A stretch of 6,051 nucleotides of DNA from Candidatus Curtissbacteria bacterium RIFCSPHIGHO2_12_FULL_41_17 (GCA_001774945.1 MFBL01000021.1:1-6051); one strand, 5' to 3'. Shown: positions 1-6,039, counted from the first letter of the stretch. Notes: generated by a model not told the origin, from the sequence alone. Numbers and translations are program-made.

Positions 1-46
1 TGACATAGATATAGCCATTTCCCCATTGTAGGGGAAACCGCCATAT

Positions 47-496
47 GTGCTTGCACATTACCCCGTGGCCTTGACGAGAAGTAGGATTCGTGGTGGATGG
101 CAGCTTCGTTTTGCTAGGGGCAGGATGATGTTTAGCTTTCATCCCCCATCTCTTGTGTCAGCTCGCAATGAGCGGACTACCGAGGTGCATGGACAAAGCG
201 CCCAACCCGGTTTTATCCGCGGGGAGGTGCGAATCATTCGCGGTGTGCGGGAATTTTTTAAGATGAAGAGTAATGCGATTCTAGTGACGTCAATGACAAC
301 CCCTGACTTTGTTCCTCTCATGGAGCGCGCTAGCGCCATCGTTACTGATGAAGGCGGCATTACTTGCCACGCGGCCATCGTTTCCCGCGAATTAAGAATT
401 CCCTGTGTTATCGGCACCAAAATCGCCACCAAAGTTTTCAAAGACGGAGATCTGGTTGAAGTTGATGCGAATCATGGTATAATTAAAAAGATTTAA
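47..496 (+). CDS. PEP-utilising swivel (phosphohistidine) domain protein, possibly a gene remnant
   Basis: This 149-residue product ends in a complete swivel domain of the PEP synthase/PPDK family (about residues 48-146), which carries the phosphohistidine that moves between active sites. The signature TDEGGITCHAAIVSRE at residues 100-115 contains the probable catalytic His108. It is followed by IPCVIGT and a DGDLVEVDA motif, which are typical of the domain end. The first ~45 residues (RGGWQLRF, GRMMFSF) resemble the linker that precedes the swivel in longer relatives. The start is uncertain. GTG at 47 has only a distant purine run (AGGGG, 30-34), and ATG at 125 or 128 would also keep the whole domain. 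A TAG lies in the same frame at 29-31, and the short stretch before it could still be linker sequence, so this may be the 3' part of a larger disrupted gene. The C-terminal ~50 residues closely match the protein encoded at 1458-2930. The swivel call is firm; intactness of the gene is not. Confidence 0.7.
   Translation: MLAHYPVALTRSRIRGGWQLRFARGRMMFSFHPPSLVSARNERTTEVHGQSAQPGFIRGEVRIIRGVREFFKMKSNAILVTSMTTPDFVPLMERASAIVTDEGGITCHAAIVSRELRIPCVIGTKIATKVFKDGDLVEVDANHGIIKKI
456..483 (+). promoter_or_regulatory. Candidate sigma70-type promoter with extended -10
   Basis: TTGAAG (456-461) and TATAAT (478-483) are separated by 16 bases, and a TG dinucleotide at 475-476 forms an extended -10 (TGNTATAAT). 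The -10 is a perfect consensus match and the -35 matches at 4 of 6 positions. It lies in the last codons of the swivel gene, about 85 bases upstream of the GTG at 568. It could therefore drive the five-gene run 568-4578 independently of upstream transcription. AT-rich coding sequence can produce such matches by chance. Confidence 0.4.
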
Positions 497-567
497 TTAC
501 TAATACAAATTTTATAAGTAGATACCGAGAGATCCCGAGCACGCCTGAACATAGAGAGGGTGAGGCG

Positions 568-1455
568 GTGCCGGAAACAAGAGTTATATTACACTTTCTG
601 CGCCACGAAGATAAGGAAACGGTGGTCGAAAAACCGGATACCGACATAGAACTTAAGGAATCTGGTCGTGTGGCCGCTTTTGAACGCGGCCTCAAAGAAC
701 CTGCACATTTAGAAGTCTCATGGGCGGCCGGCAGTAATAGAATTCGGGCACTGCATACCGCGCTGTTAAGGATGGCGGCCGGAACGGGCAGCGTAACGGC
801 AGAAATGAGTTACGCAGAAGCCAAAGCTTCTGTTGAAGCAGAGATGAAATATGGGGAAAAGGTAGTTAGCATGCCAGAACTCAATTTCAATTTTAGTGGG
901 TCAAAAGCGTTCGAAGCAGAAGCAATGGGTTCATATAAAGCTGGTAGGGGTTTAGAATATTTGCTTAGAGATAGCGACAGGCGAGTTGTTGAGCTTGGAG
1001 ATAAAGATAGCTTTTCTTATTCTCGGGTGGCGGCAAATTATGCATCGCTCATTAGTCGCGAAATGCAAGTGGGGAATAACTTTAATAAATTAGTAAAACA
1101 GAAGCCGGATAAATATGCTGAATTTGACAACAAGTTAGAACGTTATTTCGGCACTCATCAAACAGTGCCAGAGTGTTTTTATATGAAAGTTTTGGAAAAA
1201 TTTCAAGGAAGAGCAGCAGCGGAAAAATTTATTGATAAATTACGAGATAAAGATGGTAAAGTATTTGGGTTTGATTTTCAGGAAGGCATTGATATTATAG
1301 TTACAAATGGAGCAAATGGCCAAAGTATTGTGATAAAAAATATGCGAGGTCTTCCTGACGTTGCATTAACGCCGGAACTCCTCGCGGATATTATTCGTGA
1401 CGCAGAGAGGTTAGACAAAACAATTGATAAAGATAGCAAAGCAATAAATGATTGA
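568..1455 (+). CDS. Histidine phosphatase superfamily protein (phosphoglycerate mutase-like fold)
   Basis: This 295-residue protein has the hallmarks of the histidine phosphatase superfamily, which removes phosphate through a phosphohistidine intermediate. The N-terminal strand ends in FLRHEDKE (residues 10-17), so His13 is the likely nucleophile in an RHE version of the usual RHG. ELKESGR (28-34) matches the LTxxGR motif. RIRALHTA (58-65) matches the RAxxTA phosphate-binding motif. GTHQ (195-198) supplies the probable second catalytic His197. The His13-His197 spacing is like that of phosphoglycerate mutases, but I see no basis for naming a substrate. No signal peptide is visible, so it is probably cytoplasmic. 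The GTG start is supported by purine-rich Shine-Dalgarno sequence (GAGGG at 556-560, GAGG at 562-565). The gene opens the run and stops two bases before the next ATG. Its second half is noticeably more AT-rich than its first. Confidence 0.8.
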   Translation: MPETRVILHFLRHEDKETVVEKPDTDIELKESGRVAAFERGLKEPAHLEVSWAAGSNRIRALHTALLRMAAGTGSVTAEMSYAEAKASVEAEMKYGEKVVSMPELNFNFSGSKAFEAEAMGSYKAGRGLEYLLRDSDRRVVELGDKDSFSYSRVAANYASLISREMQVGNNFNKLVKQKPDKYAEFDNKLERYFGTHQTVPECFYMKVLEKFQGRAAAEKFIDKLRDKDGKVFGFDFQEGIDIIVTNGANGQSIVIKNMRGLPDVALTPELLADIIRDAERLDKTIDKDSKAIND

Positions 1456-1457
1456 AT

Positions 1458-2930
1458 ATGCCTCGTGTCTTTGTTGAAAAGATTCCAATACAGTTATTGA
1501 AGCGTATCCGTCACGGCGACTGGTATCGGCATGGTATATATCGAGACAATATTATTTTCAGTTCGTTGCAGATGGAAGGTTTGGGGGCGCAGTATTTCCG
1601 GCGTGAGGGGCTTAATCATGGGCTAGCTAATTTAATCCGTATTAATGAGCAGGCGTACATCAGGGGGAGTGAATTTACTGGATTGTGCAATTTGATGTTG
1701 CACAAGATTGAATCTTCTCATTCTTATTTAAGTCGCTATATAAATACCTACAGACTGGATAATGCTGATGTTATTTCTTTTGCCCAACAGACTAGACGTC
1801 TGCCGATAAATAAATATTCTAACACAGAACTTGCCTGCGTTTTTGCTTTGTTTGCCAAGAAGACGTTAATGTTGATGCATTGGTTGTGGAGTATGGAATT
1901 TCTAAATTGCGGCTTGGATAAGCATTTGATGTCTGTTTTTGTGCGATGGCGTCCAGCTTGGTCTATGGAGCAAATTCGTGAATTGCTTAATGATGTTTCG
2001 TATCTTGAGCGGGAATTGCCATTTCAGATGGAACGTCGGGAAATTTTAGATTACGGAGCTTCATTACTCGATAATGAAAAAAAACTGACAGCGATGCATA
2101 AACGCTATTCCTGGCTTAACTTAAACACTTGGGATGGCAGACCATTTACATCTCAACAGTATACGAATCGCATTCGCAAGCTTTTGGAGGATAAAATTGT
2201 TCATGCTCACGATAGGAAAACAAATTTGGCATCATTAAAGAAAGCGAAACTGATTATTAGTAGTATACACAATAGATCATTGCGTAAATTGTTACATACC
2301 GTACGAGATTTGATTTATCTTAAAACCGAAAGAATTGATATTTTCTCTCGTTCTTGGGGACTCTGCCTTCCTCTTGTTGATGAAATTGCAAAACGACTTG
2401 AGATAACTTATGAAGAGTTATTAAGCTTAACCTTTCGGGAAGTCAGCAGCTATTTGAAAATTGGCAAATGCATAAAACGCCATGAGATTCATCGTCGTAA
2501 GAAATATGCTTCAGTGTTAATTGGTGGTCAAATACAGTATTTTTGCGCTAGCGCTGTTACGGCAATTGAAAAAGCAGTTTTAGATAATCAGAAGTCTGTG
2601 ATGCCTTCCGCAGTAAAAGGAACAGTTGGATATGGCGGTATCGTGCGTGGTCTGGCCAGGATTGTACTAACTGACAGGAATTTAGGTAAGGTTAGAAGAG
2701 GTGATATTTTGGTTGCTAATCTAACCAATCCTAACTATAATCCAGTTTTTAAGAAAATTTTTGGTGTGGTAACAGATGAAGGCGGCATTCTGTGTCATTC
2801 TGCCATTATGGCGCGGGAGTTTCACATTCCCTGCATTATCGGCACCAAAATTGCAACGCAAGTTTTTAAAGACGGCGACTTGGTGGAGGTTGATGCGAAC
2901 AAAGGAGTGGTGCGAAAACTCAAAAAATAG
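1458..2930 (+). CDS. PEP synthase-like protein: helical domain plus C-terminal phosphohistidine swivel, no ATP-grasp or PEP barrel
   Basis: Counting from ATG 1458 the product is 490 residues. A TTG at 1452 would add two residues and overlap the upstream stop; ATG is preferred. Residues ~1-365 are mostly helical. They include HKRYSWLNLNTWDGRPFT (~214-231) and a later segment LVDEIAKRLEITYEELLSLT (~306-325), both resembling the region before the swivel in pyruvate, water dikinase-like proteins. Residues ~385-490 form the swivel, with VTDEGGILCHSAIMARE and probable catalytic His447, then GTKIATQVFKDGDLVEVDAN. A full PEP synthase (~800 residues) runs ATP-grasp, swivel, PEP-binding barrel. Here the ATP-grasp is absent (a separate one is encoded at 3622-4578) and so is the barrel. 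The helical part may bind the phosphate acceptor or act as a linker. The gene ends in tandem TAG TAG (2928-2933). Confidence 0.8.
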   Translation: MPRVFVEKIPIQLLKRIRHGDWYRHGIYRDNIIFSSLQMEGLGAQYFRREGLNHGLANLIRINEQAYIRGSEFTGLCNLMLHKIESSHSYLSRYINTYRLDNADVISFAQQTRRLPINKYSNTELACVFALFAKKTLMLMHWLWSMEFLNCGLDKHLMSVFVRWRPAWSMEQIRELLNDVSYLERELPFQMERREILDYGASLLDNEKKLTAMHKRYSWLNLNTWDGRPFTSQQYTNRIRKLLEDKIVHAHDRKTNLASLKKAKLIISSIHNRSLRKLLHTVRDLIYLKTERIDIFSRSWGLCLPLVDEIAKRLEITYEELLSLTFREVSSYLKIGKCIKRHEIHRRKKYASVLIGGQIQYFCASAVTAIEKAVLDNQKSVMPSAVKGTVGYGGIVRGLARIVLTDRNLGKVRRGDILVANLTNPNYNPVFKKIFGVVTDEGGILCHSAIMAREFHIPCIIGTKIATQVFKDGDLVEVDANKGVVRKLKK

Positions 2931-2942
2931 TAGAATACGAGC

Positions 2943-3290
2943 ATGGAAATTAAGATTATTGACAGTCCGGTGGATATTAGAGAAATCAGACGTCTTGCTG
3001 AAGCGAGTTATGGTGATATGGTGAAAGCGGTGGTTGATATTGAGCGTCGCGTTATGGCTGTGGGAGGAGAGTTGCACGCGGATGCCGAAGCAGTGTTACT
3101 TGAACACGGCTCAAAGCAGGCAGACCTGTGGGGGATAAACATTTACCCTGACAATGTATTGGCCGATCGTTTGGAATATACTTCTTTAATCAATATTAGC
3201 CCCAGACGCGCCAATCGTTCAATGACTGTGGAGGACTCGGTCTTGCGTCAGCGCATAGCCGAGATTGTTAACAATCTTATTGTTGAGTGA
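2943..3290 (+). CDS. DUF5674 family protein
   Basis: This 115-residue protein matches my recollection of the DUF5674 family, which is small, cytoplasmic and of unknown function. The most characteristic parts are YGDMVKAVVDIE (23-34), the acidic/His block GGELHADAEAVLLEHGSKQ (41-59), DLWGINIYPD (61-70) and INISPRRANRS (83-93). The conserved polar residues (Glu43, His45, Asp47, Glu49, His55 and the NRS triplet) could form a metal or ligand site, but that is a guess. The length is full for the family and no membrane segment or signal peptide is seen. The start is ATG 2943, 12 bases after the upstream stop, with only a weak GAG before it. Its stop overlaps a possible GTG start of the next gene (GTGA, 3287-3290), which suggests translational coupling. 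Confidence 0.75.
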   Translation: MEIKIIDSPVDIREIRRLAEASYGDMVKAVVDIERRVMAVGGELHADAEAVLLEHGSKQADLWGINIYPDNVLADRLEYTSLINISPRRANRSMTVEDSVLRQRIAEIVNNLIVE

Positions 3291-3295
3291 TTGAT

Positions 3296-3619
3296 ATGGC
3301 AAGCGAAGCTACGACATTGAGTACCAATGATGATTATGCTCTTTCTTTTCAGCTAGGTAATGTAGGCGCTGAAGTAGGGCGCATGCTTAACTGGAAATCT
3401 AAAGGGAATGAGGCACAGGTAAACCGTTCGCTTGAGCGAGCGCTCGATCTTTTGGATAGTATGTTAGCGGCAGACATATCACGCAACGCCCAACGGGAGT
3501 TGTGCAGGCTTCGCGAAGTGATTTGTAGCCATGTGTTCACGTCTAGAGAATGGACTACGTTGAGCAGCGATCTTAATTCGTATTTTTTGCCATTTGCTCG
3601 CCGGGCAAGAGAGCTATAA
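3296..3619 (+). CDS. Small helical protein of unknown function, operon member
   Basis: I cannot assign a function. The product is 107 residues from ATG 3296. A GTG at 3287 would add three residues and overlap the DUF5674 stop by four bases. ATG is slightly favoured because GAG at 3285-3287 could serve as a weak Shine-Dalgarno. Apart from a polar N-terminus the sequence reads as an all-helical bundle. The helices appear as FQLGNVGAEVGRMLNWKSKGN, then a leucine-rich SLERALDLLDSML, then RELCRLREVICSHVF, and a final aromatic YFLPFARRAREL. Small proteins with a similar NxGxEVxRxxxWKxKGN start are, as I recall, common in CPR genomes as unnamed conserved hypotheticals. There is no signal peptide or membrane segment. 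It sits between DUF5674 and the ATP-grasp gene, with two bases to the latter, so a role with the phosphotransfer proteins is suggested by context only. Confidence 0.65.
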   Translation: MASEATTLSTNDDYALSFQLGNVGAEVGRMLNWKSKGNEAQVNRSLERALDLLDSMLAADISRNAQRELCRLREVICSHVFTSREWTTLSSDLNSYFLPFARRAREL

Positions 3620-3621
3620 TA

Positions 3622-4578
3622 ATGAGTGATTGTATGTTTGTTAAATTCTTCCGAGATATTTCAAAAAACGACGTTGCTTCCGCTGGTGGCAAGGGGGCGT
3701 CACTCGGGGAGATGACTCAAGCCAAGATTCCGGTGCCGCCGGGGTTTGTGGTTCTGGCATCTGCTTTTGATCGGTTCCTTGAGGAAACCGATGTCGGGTC
3801 GGCCATTGAATCAGCGCTTCACAAGGTTGATCATCGGGACGTGAATTCGGTTGAAGTAGCGTCTGAAAAAATTCGCACGCACATTGCGAGGGAAAAAATG
3901 CCGAAAGATCTTGAGAGCGAAATCGTGTCGTCATATAAAATCCTTGTTAGAGGGGGTCTAGCCCCTGTCGCCGTGCGCTCGTCGGCCACAGCCGAAGATT
4001 CTAAAACCGCTTCTTGGGCCGGCGAGCTTGAAACCTATCTTAACGTGACCGAGAAGAATCTCATCTCGTCGGTCATCAAATGCTGGTCGTCACTCTTCAC
4101 GCCGCGGGCGATTTTCTATCGTTTTGAGAAGAAACTCCATAAAAAATCCGTTTCCGTTGCTGTCGTCGTGCAGCAGATGGTGCAATCAGAGATCTCGGGC
4201 ATTTGCTTTACGGTGCATCCAGTGAGTAAAGATTATGACCAAATGATAATAGAGGCCGGTTTTGGTTTGGGCGAAGCCATTGTCTCCGGACAAATAACGC
4301 CGGACACTTACGTTATTCACAAAAAGAAATTAACCTTATTGGAGGTTAGTGTTTCAGAGCAATCATTGGCGATCGTTCGCGGTCCCAAAGGAACAGTACA
4401 CAAAAAATTGAACATTAAAACTGGCGGCAAGCAAAAGTTAAATGGCCGGCAAATTATGGAATTGGCTAAGATGTGTCTAAAAATTGAAAACCATTACCGC
4501 CATCCGCAAGATATTGAGTGGGCTTTGGCTAATAAAAAATTTTATATCACTCAATCCAGACCCATAACCACCCTATAG
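3622..4578 (+). CDS. Stand-alone ATP-grasp (PPDK_N / PEP synthase N-terminal) domain protein
   Basis: The 318-residue product is a complete nucleotide-binding half of a PEP synthase/PPDK-type enzyme, which transfers the beta-phosphate of ATP to a swivel histidine. Expected motifs are present in order: SAGGKGASLGEM with Lys24; VPVPPGF-like segment (36-42); VAVRSSATAEDS with Arg119, Glu125 and Asp126; SWAGELETYLNV (131-142); SGICFTVHP (192-200); EAGFGLGEAIVSGQITPD (211-228); DIEW with Glu299; and the closing ITQSRP with Gln311 and Arg313. The protein stops right after this motif. Canonical enzymes continue into a swivel and a PEP-binding barrel, so it needs a partner. The swivel proteins encoded at 1458-2930 and perhaps 47-496 are the obvious candidates. 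ATG 3622 lies two bases after the previous stop, behind a weak AGAGAG (3608-3613). ATG 3634 is an alternative start. I avoid the symbol ppsA because pyruvate may not be the substrate. Confidence 0.85.
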   Translation: MSDCMFVKFFRDISKNDVASAGGKGASLGEMTQAKIPVPPGFVVLASAFDRFLEETDVGSAIESALHKVDHRDVNSVEVASEKIRTHIAREKMPKDLESEIVSSYKILVRGGLAPVAVRSSATAEDSKTASWAGELETYLNVTEKNLISSVIKCWSSLFTPRAIFYRFEKKLHKKSVSVAVVVQQMVQSEISGICFTVHPVSKDYDQMIIEAGFGLGEAIVSGQITPDTYVIHKKKLTLLEVSVSEQSLAIVRGPKGTVHKKLNIKTGGKQKLNGRQIMELAKMCLKIENHYRHPQDIEWALANKKFYITQSRPITTL

Positions 4579-4709
4579 TTATGCGCGTTAAGTATTTTGA
4601 TCAGAGTTTAGTAGTGGTCGTTCAACATTCGCACATTCGCACGAATGAGCGAATGTTAAGAGGGTGGTAATTGTGGTGACTAGACTAGAATAGTTATTTT
4701 TTAGTTTTT
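4579..4709 (+). other. Intergenic spacer between the operon and the CAP gene
   Basis: This 131-base stretch contains no credible reading frame. It holds the stem-loop at 4624-4657 and then an AT-rich run up to the CAP start. I find no convincing promoter pair: TTGTGG (4671-4676) with TATTTT (4695-4700) at 18 bases is only a weak match. There is no Shine-Dalgarno before ATG 4710. Confidence 0.6.
4624..4657. repeat. Stem-loop with internal tandem 8-mer
   Basis: AACATTCGC (4624-4632) pairs with GCGAATGTT (4649-4657). Inside, after one A/A mismatch, CATTC (4634-4638) pairs with GAATG (4643-4647) around a GCAC loop. The left side is also a direct tandem repeat, CATTCGCA twice (4626-4641). No T-run follows on either strand, so it is not a textbook intrinsic terminator. 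It could still end or stabilise the operon mRNA, or bind a dimeric regulator upstream of the CAP gene. Confidence 0.7.
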
Positions 4710-5972
4710 ATGGTTTCGTTTAAGCGTCGTCTAAAAAAACATTTGAGGGTGGCCGGTCACCACGCCAAGGATCATTTTATTCCTCATCGCGGCAACAATC
4801 ATCATCCGCACATCTTAAGGCATCGTGTGCTTTTGGGCTATAGCGTAATTTTGATTCTTCTTAAAGTAATTTCAATCATTGGCCCGATTGCTTTACCCTC
4901 ATCAAGTTTATATTCCAGCGCTATTACCGCGGAAAATATTATTGACTTAACAAACCAAACCAGAAAGAATCTGAATCTGCCAGAGCTGAAAGAGAGTAGT
5001 TACTTAGCAAAAGCGGCGGCGGCCAAGGCTGCGGATATGTTAAAAAATCAATACTTCGCACACACGAGCCCAAGCGGCACCACACCATGGGTTTGGATTA
5101 AGCAGGCGGGATATCGTTATCGCTATGGTGGGGAAAATTTGGCTGTACATTTTGAGGAAGCTGAAGATGTTGAAGCCGGTTGGTTAGCCAGCGCCTCGCA
5201 CCGCGCTAATATTGTGAATCCCAACTACACGGAAATAGGAGTAGGGGTGGTGAATGGAATTTTTGAAGGCGTGCCCACCACTTTTGTTGTCCAGATGTTT
5301 GGCACGCCCGTTAGTGGCGGAACAGCGGCGGTAACGGCAACTTCAGGTAGGGCAACAAACCGTTTTGTAGCAGCTGGAGCAGGGACTTTATCAGCCAATG
5401 CCGGAGAAGTGGCTTCTGCTGAAGCTGTTGACGGAGACAAACTCAAAAAGGTAGTGTCAGAATCGGTGATTAATGAATCTAGCTTACGAGTGAAGGCAAT
5501 GAACGATGCCTATGCCATACGTCTAGAAGTTAAAAACGCGACGAGTGTGGTAGCTAGCCTTGGCAGCGAGTCGCGAGAGTTGAGTCGGGCCGGCAGCAGT
5601 GATATTTGGAATGGCGGCGTGCCCTATGATAGTCATGCGCTTGGCGCTACTGGTGAGTTACTGTTAATAACAGCGGCAAACAATGAAACGCCACCAGTGA
5701 CCAAGCCGGTTATGGTGATCGCGCCGTCTGCGCCAACACAGCGATTTTATGTTTTTAACGAAGGCACTGATAAATTCACTAAGTTTTTTGGTTTTATAAA
5801 AGTTGGCAATCTTGACGACAAGGTCAGGCAATTTTATGTTGGCTTTATCGTATTTCTTGGCGCCGTTCTCCTTTTGAATTTTTTTGTACTGAAATTCCGC
5901 CTTCGCCATCCATCAGTGCTGAAACATGCTGTGGCTGTTATGAGCTTAGCGCTATTTTTAATCATAGTTTAG
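4710..5972 (+). CDS. Membrane-anchored CAP (SCP/PR1-like) domain protein
   Basis: The 420-residue protein begins with a basic, His-rich cytoplasmic segment (nine His in residues 11-38). A membrane segment (~39-62) follows, then an extracytoplasmic CAP domain (~74-200). CAP hallmarks are YFAHTSPSG with His118, GENLA with Glu142, and SASHRANIVNPNYTEIGVGV with His164. An Ala/Gly/Thr-rich linker (~201-240) leads to a probably beta-rich, perhaps Ig-like, region (~245-345). Two hydrophobic segments (~376-395 and ~406-420) are separated by a basic loop, consistent with both flanking a cytoplasmic turn. Bacterial CAP proteins (YkwD-like) are surface or secreted proteins of mostly unknown function. 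No Shine-Dalgarno precedes ATG 4710, so initiation may be leaderless or rely on the AT-rich leader. The start is favoured because the N-terminus resembles that of CPR membrane proteins. The 131-base gap suggests separate transcription from the upstream operon. Confidence 0.87.
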   Translation: MVSFKRRLKKHLRVAGHHAKDHFIPHRGNNHHPHILRHRVLLGYSVILILLKVISIIGPIALPSSSLYSSAITAENIIDLTNQTRKNLNLPELKESSYLAKAAAAKAADMLKNQYFAHTSPSGTTPWVWIKQAGYRYRYGGENLAVHFEEAEDVEAGWLASASHRANIVNPNYTEIGVGVVNGIFEGVPTTFVVQMFGTPVSGGTAAVTATSGRATNRFVAAGAGTLSANAGEVASAEAVDGDKLKKVVSESVINESSLRVKAMNDAYAIRLEVKNATSVVASLGSESRELSRAGSSDIWNGGVPYDSHALGATGELLLITAANNETPPVTKPVMVIAPSAPTQRFYVFNEGTDKFTKFFGFIKVGNLDDKVRQFYVGFIVFLGAVLLLNFFVLKFRLRHPSVLKHAVAVMSLALFLIIV

Positions 5973-6007
5973 CCCAAGACTCTTTACTGCATAAGGCCAG
6001 ATACATC

Positions 6008-6039
6008 TTGCACTCCTTGGAGATCCAAGGAGTATGCAA
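6008..6039. repeat. Stem-loop downstream of the CAP gene
   Basis: ACTCCTTGG (6012-6020) and CCAAGGAGT (6025-6033) form a perfect 9-bp stem with an AGAT loop. The stem is extended by TTGC (6008-6011) with GCAA (6036-6039) across a two-base bulge. It lies 35 bases after the CAP stop and could be its terminator or an mRNA 3' end structure, but no T-run follows on either strand. The rest of the 5973-6051 tail shows no gene. Confidence 0.65.

Noticed and set aside
29..31. TAG as a recoded sense codon
   Set aside because: TAG ends the genes at 2930, 4578 and 5972 at sensible domain boundaries, so suppression would extend them without reason.
139..441. Open frame on the minus strand
   Set aside because: It lies antisense to the swivel gene, whose family motifs are unmistakable; its own translation shows no recognisable domain.
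483..695. Minus-strand 70-residue frame over the gap between the first two genes
   Set aside because: It overlaps the start of the histidine phosphatase and has no supporting motif.
2721..3077. Minus-strand frame across the end of the swivel gene and the start of DUF5674, and the + frame at 2776-3024
   Set aside because: Both are alternative readings of two well-supported genes and give no domain-like protein.
3437..3446. Perfect 10-base palindrome CGAGCGCTCG
   Set aside because: It lies inside the small helical protein gene and is explained by the codons for Glu-Arg-Ala-Leu.
3349..3934. Minus-strand frames at 3349-3540 and 3641-3934
   Set aside because: They are antisense to the helical protein and ATP-grasp genes, with low-complexity composition and no motif.
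4671..4700. Promoter for the CAP gene (TTGTGG with TATTTT)
   Set aside because: Both hexamers match poorly and the AT-rich context makes a chance match likely; it is mentioned only within the spacer entry.
5225..5909. Minus-strand frames at 5225-5446 and 5664-5909
   Set aside because: They are shadows of the CAP gene's repetitive Ala/Thr region and its C-terminal membrane region.
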